Source of the DNA: Pithys albifrons albifrons
Lineage: Eukaryota > Chordata > Aves > Passeriformes > Thamnophilidae
Length of the DNA stretch: 64,000 nt
Direction of reading: 5' to 3'
Assembly (NCBI RefSeq): GCF_047495875.1
Contig: NC_092480.1
Coordinates: forward strand, 1,860,001 to 1,924,000
Shown piece by piece: positions 46,068 to 61,874 of the stretch. Positions within the stretch are counted from its first letter, which is position 1; the number at the start of each line of letters is the position of its first letter. The notes beneath the pieces were generated by a model, which searched no databases, was not told the DNA's origin, and saw only the letters and a program-made list of their open reading frames with translations. The translations under genes were made by a program, and so were the position numbers.

Positions 46068-46408
46068 TTACTACCTTGATAGACCAGCTAGCAGCAGCTC
46101 CCAAAGGATGCCATGCTGAGGCTTGCAAGGGAGAAAATGGAAACTAAGAAGTTCTTTACTACCTTGATAGACCAGCTAGCAGCAGCTCCCAAAGGATGCC
46201 ATGCTGAGGCAAGGGAGAATGGAAACTAGGAATTTGCTTTACTGCCTTGATAGACCAGCTAGCAGCAGCTCCCAAAGGATGCCATGCTGAGGTTTGCAAA
46301 GGAGATAAATGGAAACTAAGAATATTTTTACTGCCTTGGTAGACCAGGTAGTAGCTCATAAAGGATGCCATGCTGAGGCTTGCAAGGGAGAAAATGGAAC
46401 CCAAGATG
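46068..46408. repeat. BCO2: Tandem array in the BCO2 3' UTR
   Basis: Four copies, 70-95 bases each, of ACTACCTTGATAGACCAGCT + AGCAGCAGCTCCCAAAGGAT + GCCATGCTGAGG and GGGAGAAAATGGAAACTAAG. It starts about 220 bases after the stop and lies before the nearest AATAAA. Confidence 0.88.
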
Positions 46409-46649
46409 ACCTTTCCTGTCCTTTCACAGCAATGTGCTCTGAAGGGAACTTTGATGCTCAGGGCAGTGACTTTGGCTGAAATAAGTAAAGCAGGAGAGGA
46501 GTACAAGTGACCTGTACCAGGTGGGTGCAGTGGAGGGGTGTGATTTCACCCTCAGTGCATCCAGGTTGCCTTCAGGGAGCTCCAGGATGCAGATGCAGAT
46601 GCTCAGAGGCTGTACTTGTTCTTTTCTCTGTACTTTAGCAGTGCCCCTA

Positions 46650-46655
46650 AATAAA
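46650..46655 (+). terminator. BCO2: BCO2 candidate polyadenylation signal
   Basis: AATAAA about 805 bases after the stop codon; the first such hexamer on the plus strand downstream of the coding sequence. Confidence 0.5.
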
Positions 46656-46659
46656 ACCT

Positions 46660-47290
46660 GGTGAAGTTTCTTCCTCTCTTTCCCTGCCCTCATGTGGTCA
46701 TGTAGACATGCAGGACACATCACCACCCTCCTGTTGAAACAGCAGAGCAGGACACAGCTCTGTGGCTCACTGTGCCAGTGTGAAAGACACACAACTCCAC
46801 TGTGGCCTTGGTATCCCTTTGGTCTTAAGTAGAGCAGATCCAATTCCAGCTGTATCCAGGCTTTTCCAGCTGTTGGCCTCTGGGCTGTGGGTGGGTCCAT
46901 TCTGCAGCACTTCACTTGCAGGCTCTGCCTCTAAATACACTGGGGAAAGTCTCCAGGAGACTGGATTCCCCTCCTGGCTTAAAGACTTTTTGTATTTCTT
47001 CATTGTGAGGAGCCTGGAGAATGATTTGAACAATTTCCTTGAGCAGAAAACGAACCCTTGTGCCCCAGGGGCTTTATCTCCTCTGACTTTTCTTCCCCTT
47101 CCTAACAGGTCTGGGGAAAAGGCAAGGGGAGGAAAAAGGGTTGTCCCTCAGGGCTCTGCCCTGGGAGAGGCAGGGGAGGCTCAGGCTGGTCAAAGCCACT
47201 AGATGGCAAACACCTCCTGTCGCTGGTGCCGCAGCAGTGCCACCCTCCTGCCGCCTCTGTGCCGCTGGCTGTGTCACCCGCGGAACCGCC
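46660..47290. other. Intergenic interval, BCO2 to PTS
   Basis: Unique sequence grading into GC-rich DNA. No conserved ORF is visible. Confidence 0.4.
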
Positions 47291-47299
47291 CGCGTGTAG

Positions 47300-47970
47300 G
47301 CAGGGAGCGAGGGGCAGGGATAGGGACAGGGAGCGAGGGGAAGGGACAGGGGCAGGGAGCGAGGGGCAGGGACAGGGACAGGGAGCGAGGGGCAGGGACA
47401 GGGGCAGGGAGCGAGGGGCAGGGAGCGAGGGGAAGGGACAGAGGCAGGGAGCGAGGGGCAGGGACAGGGGCAGGGACAGGGGCAGGGAGCGAGGGGAAGG
47501 GAGCGAGGGGAAGGGACAGAGGCAGGGAGCGAGGGGCAGGGACAGGGGCAGGGACAGGGGCAGGGAGCGAGGGGCAGGGACAGGGACAGGGAGCGAGGGG
47601 CAGGGAGCGAGGGGCAGGGACAGGGGCAGGGAGCGAGGGGAAGGGACAGGGGCAGGGAGCGAGGGGCAGGGACAGGGACAGGGAGCGAGGGGCAGGGAGC
47701 GAGGGGCAGGGACAGGGGCAGGGAGCGAGGGGCAGGGAGCGAGGGGCAGGGACAGGGGCAGGGACAGGGGCAGGGAGCGAGGGGCAGGGACAGGGGCAGG
47801 GAGCGAGGGGCAGGGAGAGAGGGGCAGGGACAGGAGCAGGGAGCGAGGGGCAGGGACAGGGGCAGGGACAGGGGCAGGGATAGGGGCAGGGACAGGGGCA
47901 GGGAGCGAGGGGAAGGGACAGAGGCAGGGAGCGAGGGGAAGGGAGCAATGGGAAGAGACAGATGGGCAGG
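47300..47970. repeat. G-rich minisatellite upstream of PTS
   Basis: Units of 12 bp (GGGACAGGGGCA) and 14 bp (GGGAGCGAGGGGCA) alternate for about 670 bases, with GGGG or GGG every 5-8 bases on the plus strand. The array ends about 245 bases before the PTS start codon. Confidence 0.93.
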
Positions 47971-47974
47971 GACA

Positions 47975-48214
47975 GAGGTGCAGAGTCCGAGTGGTCCGAG
48001 CGCTGGGCACATTCGCGTCCCGCGGAGCCGCAGCATCCCTGGTGGGCGCGTCCCGCGGGCGGTGCCGCCGCTCCCGCCCCGCCCCGGGGATGGAGCCGCC
48101 CGGTCCAGCCCCTGTCCGGCCCCCCTCCCGCCCCTGTCCAGCCCCTGTCCGGCCCCTGTCCAGCCCCTCTCCCGCCCCTGTCCGGCCCCTCTCCCGCCCC
48201 AGTCCGGCCCCGCG
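47975..48214 (+). promoter_or_regulatory. PTS: PTS CpG-rich promoter / 5' UTR with CCCCTGTCC repeats
   Basis: CpG-dense sequence with GC boxes (CCCGCCCCGCCCC) and a short CCGGCCCCTGTCCAGCCC repeat at 48100-48205 directly before the ATG. No TATA box is seen. Confidence 0.5.
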
Positions 48215-52170
<3,956 letters not shown>

Positions 52171-52372
52171 AATGCTGCTGCCTGATCAGATCAGTGGATT
52201 ATTTCAGCCTTGCCCTGTGTTTCCTACACTTAGACCTTGGCTCTGTATTACATAAAGACAAATACACAAGAATTCTTGCAATCCAACCGTTCTGGTTCTC
52301 ACATTTGGTTGATTTTTTTCTCAAGACGTTCCCTTGTTGCAAACCCAAACCACCTGTAACTGTGCCATGTTA

Positions 52373-52378
52373 AATAAA
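52373..52378 (+). terminator. PTS: PTS polyadenylation signal
   Basis: AATAAA about 200 bases after the stop codon. Confidence 0.75.
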
Positions 52379-52399
52379 GCAGCTTCTGAGAGAGGAGGT

Positions 52400-54215
52400 G
52401 ACCTGGCCAAATGAAATGTCCTGTGCAGTCACAAAAGGCTTTGGGTTTTCTCTAATTAAACATTAAATTAATTTATTATATTTAATAATGTGGGCTTTGA
52501 TGTTGTTGTGCTTCTTGATCAAATAGAGAAACATTTTTGAGAATGAGGACTGTCTGATTATCCTTTTTCTCATCATTTAACATCCTGTGCTCCAGGCTCC
52601 TTCCTCCCTGGGGCTGGCAGGTCTTTCTCTGTGTGAGGAGCTGCTCTGGTGAGCACTGCAGTTCTTTACAAAGCACTTTCTGAGCCCAAGTGAAGAGCCA
52701 CAGAGAGTGGGGTGTGGATGTGAATCACCAGGACAGGCTGAGGAACTGCCAAGTGCCTCTGCCCTGGTGCTGCCACTGCCCTGGGGGGTGGGTGGAAGTG
52801 CCAGGAGGGGAGGGTGACCCTGAAATCAGCCCAGAGTGCCCCTCCTGAGAGGTTTTGCTGAGGGAATGTTCTCCATCTTAGGGAATTCTGGCTGCCTTTG
52901 GCTCCTGGTAGTGCAAGTTCTCAGTGCTTTGGTCCCCAGTGGTGCATTGGCAGCTCAGGGAATTACAGACATTGCTGAGGACTCAGCCCTGCCTCAGGAG
53001 ACCTCCCATTCTGCTTCTGCTCATGGGCAGCTGGAACAGCAGGACCTGGGGTACCACAGGAAGGCCCTGGAAGGTTCAGGGCACAAAGAGCCACAAGAAA
53101 TACCATTTTCTTAGGGAAATTTTGACAGAGTTCTGTAGGAACTGAATCAAACCTCATGGGGAAAGCAGCCAGCTCATGTTCCTGCTGCTGTGATCAACAA
53201 CTGATTGGTATTTTCATCATCAGAATCCCCTCTTGGGAAGGTTTGGAGACAAAAGAAGCTCTTGGTGTGCCCCAGCCATGGGGGCTGCAGGGTGGGAGGT
53301 GCAGTGTGGGTTGGTACAGAAGGATGGGGCTGGGACATGGGTTTAAAAGAACACTCAACACAATTATCCTGGATATTCCTGGAATTGGAGGCATGCTGTG
53401 AAAGCTGAGGGCATGGAAAAGCAGGGAGGGAAGGGTGAATGTACAGCTCCTGTGGTGAAGAGCCATGAGCTCAGTGCCTGTGCAGAGGCAGAAGTGACTG
53501 TGCTGTGTGTGATTCTCTCATCACATGAGCAACATCCTGAGGAGCAATTAGGCAGGGCCACAAGAATAACTTAATGCATACAATTAAAAAAAATTATAGC
53601 CAGGGTAGTAATTCCCTTGCTTTACAAGGAAATTGGGCATTTGAATAATGGGAGCAAACAGCCCCACTGAGAAAGGTTTAATGAAGCTTGCCTGACAGTG
53701 AGCTTTGGCCACACTCTGCTGCAGGCTGAGGGTGAAGTGTCCTTCTGCAGCCACCAGTTCTGCTGGGAAGTGGGATTTACTGATCCAAGAAATACTTTAT
53801 TTGCTTTTTTTTTGAAATTGTGACTGCTTGAGTTGAGGAGAGTTCTGGGCTCTTTCCTTCCCTGAGTCATCTTTGCTCAAACCTGGACGAGCTTCAAGAA
53901 GGGAAGAGTAAGAAAAGAGCTTCCAAAATGGAATGGCAAGAAGAGGCTGGAGAGGAGGGATATTGCAACCTCTCCTCCCTCTGGCAGAGCCAAACCTGTG
54001 CCATGGGAGCTCCAGCCTTGGAGTTTTTCCCCCTCCTAAAGGTGGTGAAAAGTTTGCTGCAGGTTCCCCGCAGAGTCAAACAGGCAGAGAGTGCTCAGAG
54101 CATCAGAGGGACCACGCTGGGGGCACACTGGCCCCTCTCCCTCCTTTTATCCCCCAGATGTGGAGCAGCCAGTGTTTGTGCAGTTGGGCTCTGGCCAGGG
54201 AGGTTCTGCAGCTGC
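52400..54215. other. Intergenic interval, PTS to 23-bp array
   Basis: Unique sequence. No conserved ORF, young CR1 or array is visible. Confidence 0.45.
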
Positions 54216-54221
54216 TCTGCC

Positions 54222-55170
54222 CCCTCCTGTCCTGCAGCTCTGTCCCCTCCCTGTCCTGCTTTTCTGTCCCCTCCTGTCCTGCTGCTCTGTCCCCTCCTGT
54301 CCTGCTGCTCTGCCCCCTCCTGTCCTGCAGCTCTGTCCCCTCCCTGTCCTGCTGCTCTGCCCCCTCCTGTCCTGCTGCTCTGTCCCCTCCTGTCCTGCTG
54401 CTCTGTCCCCTCCTGTCCTGCAGCTCAGTCCCCTCCTGTCCTGCAGCTCTGTCCCCTCCCTGTCCTGCAGCTCTGTCCCCTCCTGTCCTGCAGCTCTGCC
54501 CCCTTCTGTCCTGCAGCTCTGTCCCCTCCTGTCCTGCAGCTCTGCCCCCTTCTGTCCTGCAGCTCTGTCCCCTCCTGTCCTGCAGCTCTGCCCCCTCCTG
54601 TCCTGCTGCTCAATCCCCTCCTGTCCTGCTTTTCTGTCCCCTCCTGCCCTGCTGCTCAGTCCCCTCCTGTCCTGCAGCTCTGTCCCCTCCTGTCCTGCTG
54701 CTCAGTCCCCTCCTGTCCTGCTGCTCTGTCCCCTCCTGTCCTGCAGCTCTGTCCCCTCCCTGTCCTGCAGCTCTGTCCCCTCCCTGTCCTGCAGCTCTGT
54801 CCCCTGCTGTCCTGCTGCTCTGTCCCCTCCTGCCCTGCAGCTCTGTCCCCTCCTGTCCTGCTTTTCTGTCCCCTCCTGTCCTGCTTTTCTGTCCCCTCCT
54901 GTCCTGCAGCTCTGTCCCCTCCTGTCCTGCAGCTCTATCCCGTCCTGTCCTGCAGCTCTGTCCCCTCCTGTCCTGCAGCTCTGTCCCCTCCTGTCCTGCT
55001 GCTCTGTCCCCTCCTGTCCTGCAGCTCTGTCCCCTCCTGTCCTGCTGCTCTGTCCCCTCCTGTCCTGCAGCTCTGTCCCCTCCTGTCCTGCTTTTCTGCC
55101 CCCTCCTGTCCTGCAGCTCTGCCCCCTCCTGTCCTGCAGCTCTGTCCCCTCCTGTCCTGCAGCTCTGTGG
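54222..55170 (+). repeat. 23-bp minisatellite of acceptor-like units
   Basis: About 41 copies of CTCCTGTCCTGCAGCTCTGT + CCC, with CTGCTG, CTTTT and CCCTCC variants. Each unit has a pyrimidine-rich stretch followed by CTGCAG. Three units equal 23 codons, so all plus frames are open for over 400 codons. Confidence 0.93.
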
Positions 55171-55179
55171 TGTGCTGTG

Positions 55180-58100
55180 TCTCTGGTTTGCTGAGCTGAT
55201 GTAAATCCTGCTGGGTCAGAGCTGCTGCTGGTGATTCACAAAGCACTCGGTGTCTTCAGTGAGTCATGGACACTAAAATATATCATGTGGTGTCTTTATT
55301 AGAAGAGAACTCCAGCTGTTGACAAAGCCCAAGCAAACAAATGGTTCCATCTGATAGCACAGCCCAGAGCTGTTCTTAGCATGGAGGCAGGAAAAAGTAG
55401 CCCAAATTCCTGTTCTTTTCCTGTGCAACACAGGCCTGGCAAAGTCCCACAACAGCCTGTTTGTCTTTATTGCTGTGTGCAGAGTGGAGATCTGTTCATC
55501 CAATTTATTCTGATCTCTCTGGTTTAAACAGCTGCAGATCGGGGCAGGTGGAAAGAAATTGGTTGTCTGGTGGTGGCTTGGATGGAGGAGTTGGCAATGT
55601 CAGAGTTGGAATTGTAATTGAAATTTCAGTGGATTCTGTCCCTTCTCCTGCTTAAAGGGGTCTTGATCTTTGCAGGTGTGTGTGAGCTCCATGTAGGGAA
55701 TTCTCTGTAGGAACCAGCCCCCAAATTCCCAGCTCAGGGAGGGAGGGCCCTACAGGGAGGGAGTGAACTCACATAATGAGACCTGAAGCGTCTCTGTGCT
55801 CTAACTTGGGTACTGAGTGATGCCACTCTTTGGAGGAGAACTGTTCAGGTGACAGGGAGGTCCAAGACAGCAATTTAAAGGCCAGAGCTGGTCCCAGGAG
55901 AGCCACTGTAGGGACAGGACTTGCAGCTCTAGTGCCCATAAATGTGAATAACACTGTAATGAGAGGAGAGAGGAATGTGCTGGGTTGGCTTTATAGGGAC
56001 TGAGAGGAAAGACCCAGTTCTGCCTTCCTGTCACATGGAAAGATAAATCCTGAGGTTTTGCAGAAGAGGAGCAGTGCCAGGGCAGGGCCTGAGGGCATGG
56101 GGAGCTGTTGGGGCTGGCCAGGAGTTCCCAAACTGTGCTGGAAAGCTCATCAGGGTGTTTGCTCCATCCCTGGCTCAAATTGCCACTGATTTCCTCGTGC
56201 AGGGGGAGGCCAAGTGGGAGAGGCAGAGCATGAAGCCACAGGAAAAGCTGTGACAGGGAAGAGAACAAGTGGGGGGTTTAAGGAGCACTTTCTGGCTCTC
56301 CCTGCAGTGAGCACAAGTTGTCCTGTGTTTCAGGGAGGAGGGGGGTGTGATCCCACCTCTCCAAGGGGACCTGGGCTGTGCCAAAGCCCTGGCTCTGGTG
56401 AGCTCAGGTGTTCTGTGCCTTGCCCACTCCAGTGCTCCTTTTATTGGTGTGGGTGTGGGTGTCTGAGAGGCAAAACAGCCTTTCACTGTCCCAGGGTGGG
56501 GACAGCCCAAACAGTCTTTGGAAAACTCAGTGCCTGCTTTGGAAATGACAGAGAAATAACCTGTGAATGCAGCAAAGGACCAAACAAACCATCCTGTCCC
56601 AGGCCAAGGCACCTCTGAGCCTCAAGTCTGTAGGGATTGCCTCTCTCCCTGCTATCTGCCCCTCCCTGGGGGGCTGCTCAGAGGAAACACAGAGGATTTC
56701 CACCAGGAATGATGGATGAAGCCCAAGGAGAGACCCAGAGCTACAACTGCACCTCGTCCTGCAGCATCTGAGGGTTTGCTCTGACCTAAAGCAAGAAAAT
56801 TTAATCCTGGTTGTTATGTTGCTCCCCAGATGAGGTGTGTCCTTCCTGCTCTGATACCATGGGCATTGTGTTGATGGCAAGTGAAATCTGTAGTCCAAGA
56901 AGTTGGGGTTGTTCTGCTGATTTTTGGGGTGGTTTCCATCAGCTGGGATGGCACGGGAGCAATAAAAGCTCCAGGGGTGACAGGAAGTCAGTGGAAGGGT
57001 GGTAACGTTTTTAATGGAGCCCTGTCCTGCTGGAGCCACTCTGTTAATGGTTAATCAGAGTTTTAAAGCTCAGTGTTTCCAGCTGCAGCTTTGTACTGGT
57101 GGTTAACTCAGGATTTCATAGATGTGGCCTGAAGAATTGGGCTTCAGAGCTCATCTGATGGATCCCCAGAGCCACTTCTCTGCCTCTGTGGGTAGTGAGG
57201 ATTCCATTCCTGGGTTTTTTCTCCCATTTTAGTCTCAGCAATGTCTTTTACCCACTGATTTGAGTTTCTTGGGTGTTTCAGGCCTCACTCTTATTTCCCT
57301 TCCTTCTGAAACAAAGGGATTTCCATATGTTGGCTACAAATTCCCAATTACAACCCATTCCCCTTTTCCTGGTTGTGTTTGTGAAATGAGGTTTTCCCAG
57401 GGAAATCAGCCAGGGATGTAGAAGGCCATGGTGGTATTTGCTGCTGAACAGTGGGAAAGTTCATGCAAATGCCACTGCTGAGGCTCATCAGAGGGACAGA
57501 GCAGCAGAATCCCCTCTCTGGAGCTGCTCTGCATGTCCTGAGCTCACAGATAATCTGGGAATTGGGAGCTGCCACGAGGATATTTAAAAGCAATTTCATG
57601 TATTATCCGAGGCTGCAATCTTAGGAGAAAGATGGATCAACAAGGAGATTGGAATTGAGCAGTAATTTACAGCACTAATTAGGGTTTTATTGTGTGTTTT
57701 GCACTGCAGTAGCAGGAGATAAAGCACATCTCTATCTCTGCTAATTACCCTTCCTTCTGAACAGATGCCAGTTTTAGTAGCTGGTCCCCTAAAACTTTAT
57801 TTCTCCTAAATTCTGCAGAAACATTCCATTAGTGCATCACTCCAGGCACTGGGAGGGGAGAGTTTCATCTGGGGAGTTGTGCTTGGGACTTCTGGCTTTA
57901 CAAACCCACCCCTCTACAGCCCATCAGGAAACTGGAAATAAGTGGAAATTCGTATGAAACAAGTGAAATTTCCACTTGTACTGACAAACCTGAGGGTTTG
58001 AAAGGGAATATATATATATATTTTATGCAAACCATGGCTTTTGGAGACAGACAATTGGAACAAACAAAAGAGCTGCAGGACCACTGGAATACTGTTTGAT

Positions 58101-58345
58101 TGAGGGCTCAGTCTTGGGAAGAGGAACAGCAAGAGGATTAGATGGGCAGGGATGTGTCTCTGACCCTCCCTCTGGGTCACCCTGGCCAGGATTGCAGTGA
58201 AAAGGCCTCACCTTTATTTGTTCCTCTCTGTGCTCATCTGTGGGATCAAAGCCAAATATTTCACAGGGTTCAGAGTGATTTCAACCCCCCCTTTCCACAC
58301 AGAGCCAGGAAATAATGTGAGCTGCAAGAACCAACTTTCATTCCT
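55180..58345. other. Intergenic interval, array to PLET1-like gene
   Basis: Unique sequence with only short uninformative ORFs on both strands; a TATATATA run lies near 58010. No gene is recognised. Confidence 0.45.
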
Positions 58346-58348
58346 TCA

Positions 58349-58354
58349 TTTATT
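58349..58354 (-). terminator. PLET1-like gene candidate polyadenylation signal
   Basis: AATAAA on the minus strand about 820 bases after the stop at 59177. Confidence 0.5.
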
Positions 58355-59176
58355 TAGATGAGGTTAAGGAAAACAATTGCTTTCCAGAAGTTTGAAAATT
58401 TCTCAATATACATTATCCATACAAAAATACAAACAGTAACAACAAAATCAAGACATCCAGTGGCCCACACAATCTTGCCCTACAGCAAAACCAGCTGTTG
58501 ATTAAAAAACAAGAACAAAAAATGCACACCCTGCCAGTCCAGAAAGCCAGAAAAAAACCTCAGGGAAACTTTATGTCTTCCATTGCAATAATAAAATTTA
58601 GGGGAGGCTGGAGCAAATGACAGCATGGAGCAGAAATTCCCTTTGGGGAGGATGCTCTGCCAGCAGGACCTCCAGTTCATCCTGGTGAGGGGTCCCCTCT
58701 AGAGGCTTTAAAGTGCCTGAGACGTGAATCCTAAAACCAGAATTTCCCTTCCCAGGCAGCACAGCCAAAAGCAGACCCTCCTTCAGCTTCTCAGCACAGC
58801 TGGTACCCTGAGGAGAAAGGGTCCTGTCCCCTCTCCAGGTGTTTTCCTGCTGCTTTTGTGCTTCCCAGAATCCCAGGGGGTGAGGAAGGCGTTGGGTCCT
58901 GCAGTGTCCCCTGTGACACTGGGGCTGCTTTGCCCAGGTTGCTCTTTTCTGGCTGAAAAGCCAGGACAGAGGGACCTCTGAGCATCTCCCCCTGCTGAGA
59001 TTGCTGGCCCTGGGGAGGGGGCTGAGGGTGGGCAAACAGACCTTCATCATTTCCTGGAGAAGTGCAGGTACCATCCTAAAACACAGCTGAAGTTTTCCTG
59101 AGTAGATCAGCCACCTGCCCTCCCCTTTCCCAGGAGGAAAAGGGCAGCACAGCTGGGCCATCCTCTCTCCTGGCTC

Positions 59177-61795
59177 CTAGGACAGCAGGGTGCTTGTGGC
59201 AAGGAGCAGGGGCAGCTGCAGCACTGCCAGGAACAAGGAGCTGCCCTGCACTGTGGGCACTGAGTTGGGTGTGGTGGGTGGTGGCAAGGTTGGTCTTGGT
59301 GCTGAAAGGAAAGGAAACCCCCAGGGCTGATTAGAAATGCAAAGGACCAGCTGAGCTCCAGACCTACCCCAAGAGTCAGTGTTTCACTCTGGGCTCACAG
59401 AAATGAGGGGGCAAACCCATGGCAAGGCAGTGGGAGGTCTGAATGTACCCCTGCCATCAGTGGGGCATCATCAGTCTCTGGGTGGGGATTCTCTGGAGGA
59501 CCAGAAACATCATCTGTGGTGGCAAAGCCACAATTCCCAGTTCATATCTGCATGGCAGAGCAAACAGGGGTGAAGCCTGTGCAGAAACAACAAGCCTTTC
59601 CTCTGGTTTGTAGCTGTTTGATGCCCCTTCAAGCAAAAAGGAAGCTTAAAAAGGTTCTAAGTTCACCATTATAGCCTGAAAACCCTTTGGCCACTCCATG
59701 TCTTTGCCTGACCATTGGAAACAGGAGACATTCTCCAGCCAGAGGTACCCTGAGTGCATGTTCTCCCACTCCCCAGCCCCAGGGGAAGCCCTTGCTTGGT
59801 GTGTCCTTCACCCAGCTGGAACTGCCCAGCTGAAGATTCTTTACCTCTGCTCAGAGTCAGAGCCCTGAACTCTGCAGGTTCTTCAGGGAAGATGATGTAT
59901 GCCCTGTGCAAGGAGGGAAGAGAGGAAAACAACTCAGAGCAGAGAAGCCAAGTGGCTCATATGAAGGAGTATTAAAAGCAGATGAAGAGACAAGAACTCT
60001 GGAGTCATCCTGAGCTCACTTATGTTGCCCTCCAGCCATATTGCACTTTTTTTTTTTTTTTAACATCTGAAACTGTTTCTTCATCACTCTTTGGCTGCTT
60101 TCCTGCCCTGCCTTGGATGGGGTAGGGATGCCTTGTCACAGGGTGGCAATTCACTGTGACCATCTGCTCCTGGTTATTAGAACCACTCTTGGCAGGAACT
60201 CTTGTGTTCTTCCTTCCCTCAGATAAGGCCCATCAGACTAAAGGCTCTGGTTTCCTTTGACAAATACTCCCCACTGATGCAACCCCATTAGCGTTAATGG
60301 AGAGAGGGGGGTTCAATCCACTCATCTCCACAGGACTAATCTGCATCCCTGCTAATGGGAGCAAGGCTGGAAGCTCCCAGAGCACCTGGGGTGGCCTCTA
60401 GAAAATGTTCTCTTGGTCTTTCCCAGCAGGCTGAGGAGGTTTGGTCCAGCCCCTGCTCTAGGGGAGGGTTCCAGCTCCCACAGCTGCTGCCCCAGTGGAT
60501 CCCGGGGGCAGTGCAGCCTTACCTGATTACCACAAAAGGTACATCTGTGCCTGGAGATGTCCAGTTGGCTGCACTCTGGGTGCTGTTCAGTATTGCTGTG
60601 TCCACAGAGCTGCAGTTGGCCATGCTGTCCCCCCCTGCCCATTCTCCCAGGGACTTGTTCCATTGGGACAAGGCTTGCAGCACGTAGAGGGCTCTGGTCT
60701 CGTTGGCAGTGGTGTTGGTGCCCTTCTGGATTGTAACTGGGAACAGAGCAAGGTGGGCAAAGTGAGTGGGCTGGGCTGGAAGACTTCAGGAGCTGTTTGC
60801 TCACAGAGGGGTCTCTGTGTCACCCTCTCTGGGACAGATGCACGTGGTGAGCACTGCAAAGATTTACCACAATCCTCCCCCAAGCACAGGAGGAATTACC
60901 TGCCCCTCCCCAGGCAGGGACAGAGCAGGAGCAGCTCCTCAGCCACAGATTCAGCCCCTGCTGTCGGGGGTGAACTAAACACTTCTCCATGAAAAAGCCA
61001 ACCAGCTCCCCCCTGGGTGGCACCTGAAGGAATCTGTGCCCATTTACACCAGCACTGCCCTTGCAGGGAGGGATCAGGGTGTCTCTCCTCCACTGGTTTC
61101 TCAGAGTTTAGGTTTTGCTGGACCTCAGGGCACAGAGAGGTTTGTTGGCAGAGAACAAACAGGGTCAGGTTGCCATTTACTCCACTTTCTGGCATAAAAA
61201 GCCATTTTCTGTGACTGATGCTGAAAAAAAGTAACCTCTTCTCCTTTGCCTTCACAGCCACTGAGGAGGGCAAATTGTCAGGGAGAAGGAAAGGGAACCA
61301 AACCACACAACAACTTCCCCCCACAGTCTGTGTTTCCAAGAGCATTCAGGTCCTTCTGTGCAAGCTTAGTCAAAAAGATGAAGAGAGAAAAAAGCATCCT
61401 GAGGAATGAGAGAGAATTTAGGATCGAGCCTGTAGACATGAACATGAAATAGGAGCAGAGAGATGAGCACTGGTGCTGTTCATCTCCTGCCTGAAATGAA
61501 AGAAAATAAGATAGAAACAGAGTGTTGGACCTCACTCGGTTCAAACACATCCAAGAGCAACCCAAGGCTGTGGGTTAGGGACAGAGGGGCCACATCTCTG
61601 TGCAGTAGGAGGTCTGAGCTCTGGAGGAGATGCCTTACCTTGGTAGGTCGTGTTTGCCTGGTACATTCTGGGCATCACCTGCACAAAGAAGTTGCCCTCG
61701 GTCGCATTCCTGAGCTGCTGACACGTGTCTGTATGTGCTGCCACCACCAGTGGCCCCAGGAAGAGGAGCTGTGCCAAGAAGAGGAAAGCTGCCAT
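59177..61795 (-). CDS. PLET1: Placenta-expressed transcript 1-like GPI-anchored glycoprotein
   Basis: Four minus-strand exons, 61795-61639 (ATG), 60736-60523, 59903-59845 and 59301-59177 (TAG), join in phase to 184 residues (human PLET1 about 207). Residues 1-20 (MAAFLFLAQLLFLGPLVVAA) form a signal peptide. The ectodomain has eight N-glycosylation sequons (Asn30, 48, 60, 64, 79, 93, 103, 110) and two cysteines (25, 94). A Pro/Thr stalk (APRPTLPPPTTPNS) and a C-terminal hydrophobic stretch (SSLFLAVLQLPLLLATSTLL) ending in Ser fit a GPI-attachment signal. The gene follows PTS on the opposite strand exactly as PLET1 does in human. PLET1 marks epithelial and placental progenitors in mammals; its role in birds is not known. 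An upstream in-frame ATG at 61831 would put 12 residues before the signal peptide and is less likely. The identity rests on architecture and synteny. Confidence 0.7.
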
Positions 61796-61860
61796 GATCC
61801 ACTTGGGTGTCTCTGCTGCACACACCTGCACCTGGGAGCTGAGGGAGCCTCACACTTCCC

Positions 61861-61869
61861 CTATTTATG
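61861..61869 (-). promoter_or_regulatory. TATA-like box of PLET1-like gene
   Basis: GCATAAATAGGG on the minus strand, about 70 bases before the start codon. This spacing leaves a short 5' UTR. Confidence 0.5.
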
Positions 61870-61874
61870 CTCCA

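Noticed and set aside
53928..55204. Three overlapping plus-strand ORFs of 367-423 codons, Pro/Cys/Ser-rich
   Set aside because: All frames of the 23-bp array are open, which is typical of minisatellite and not of coding sequence.
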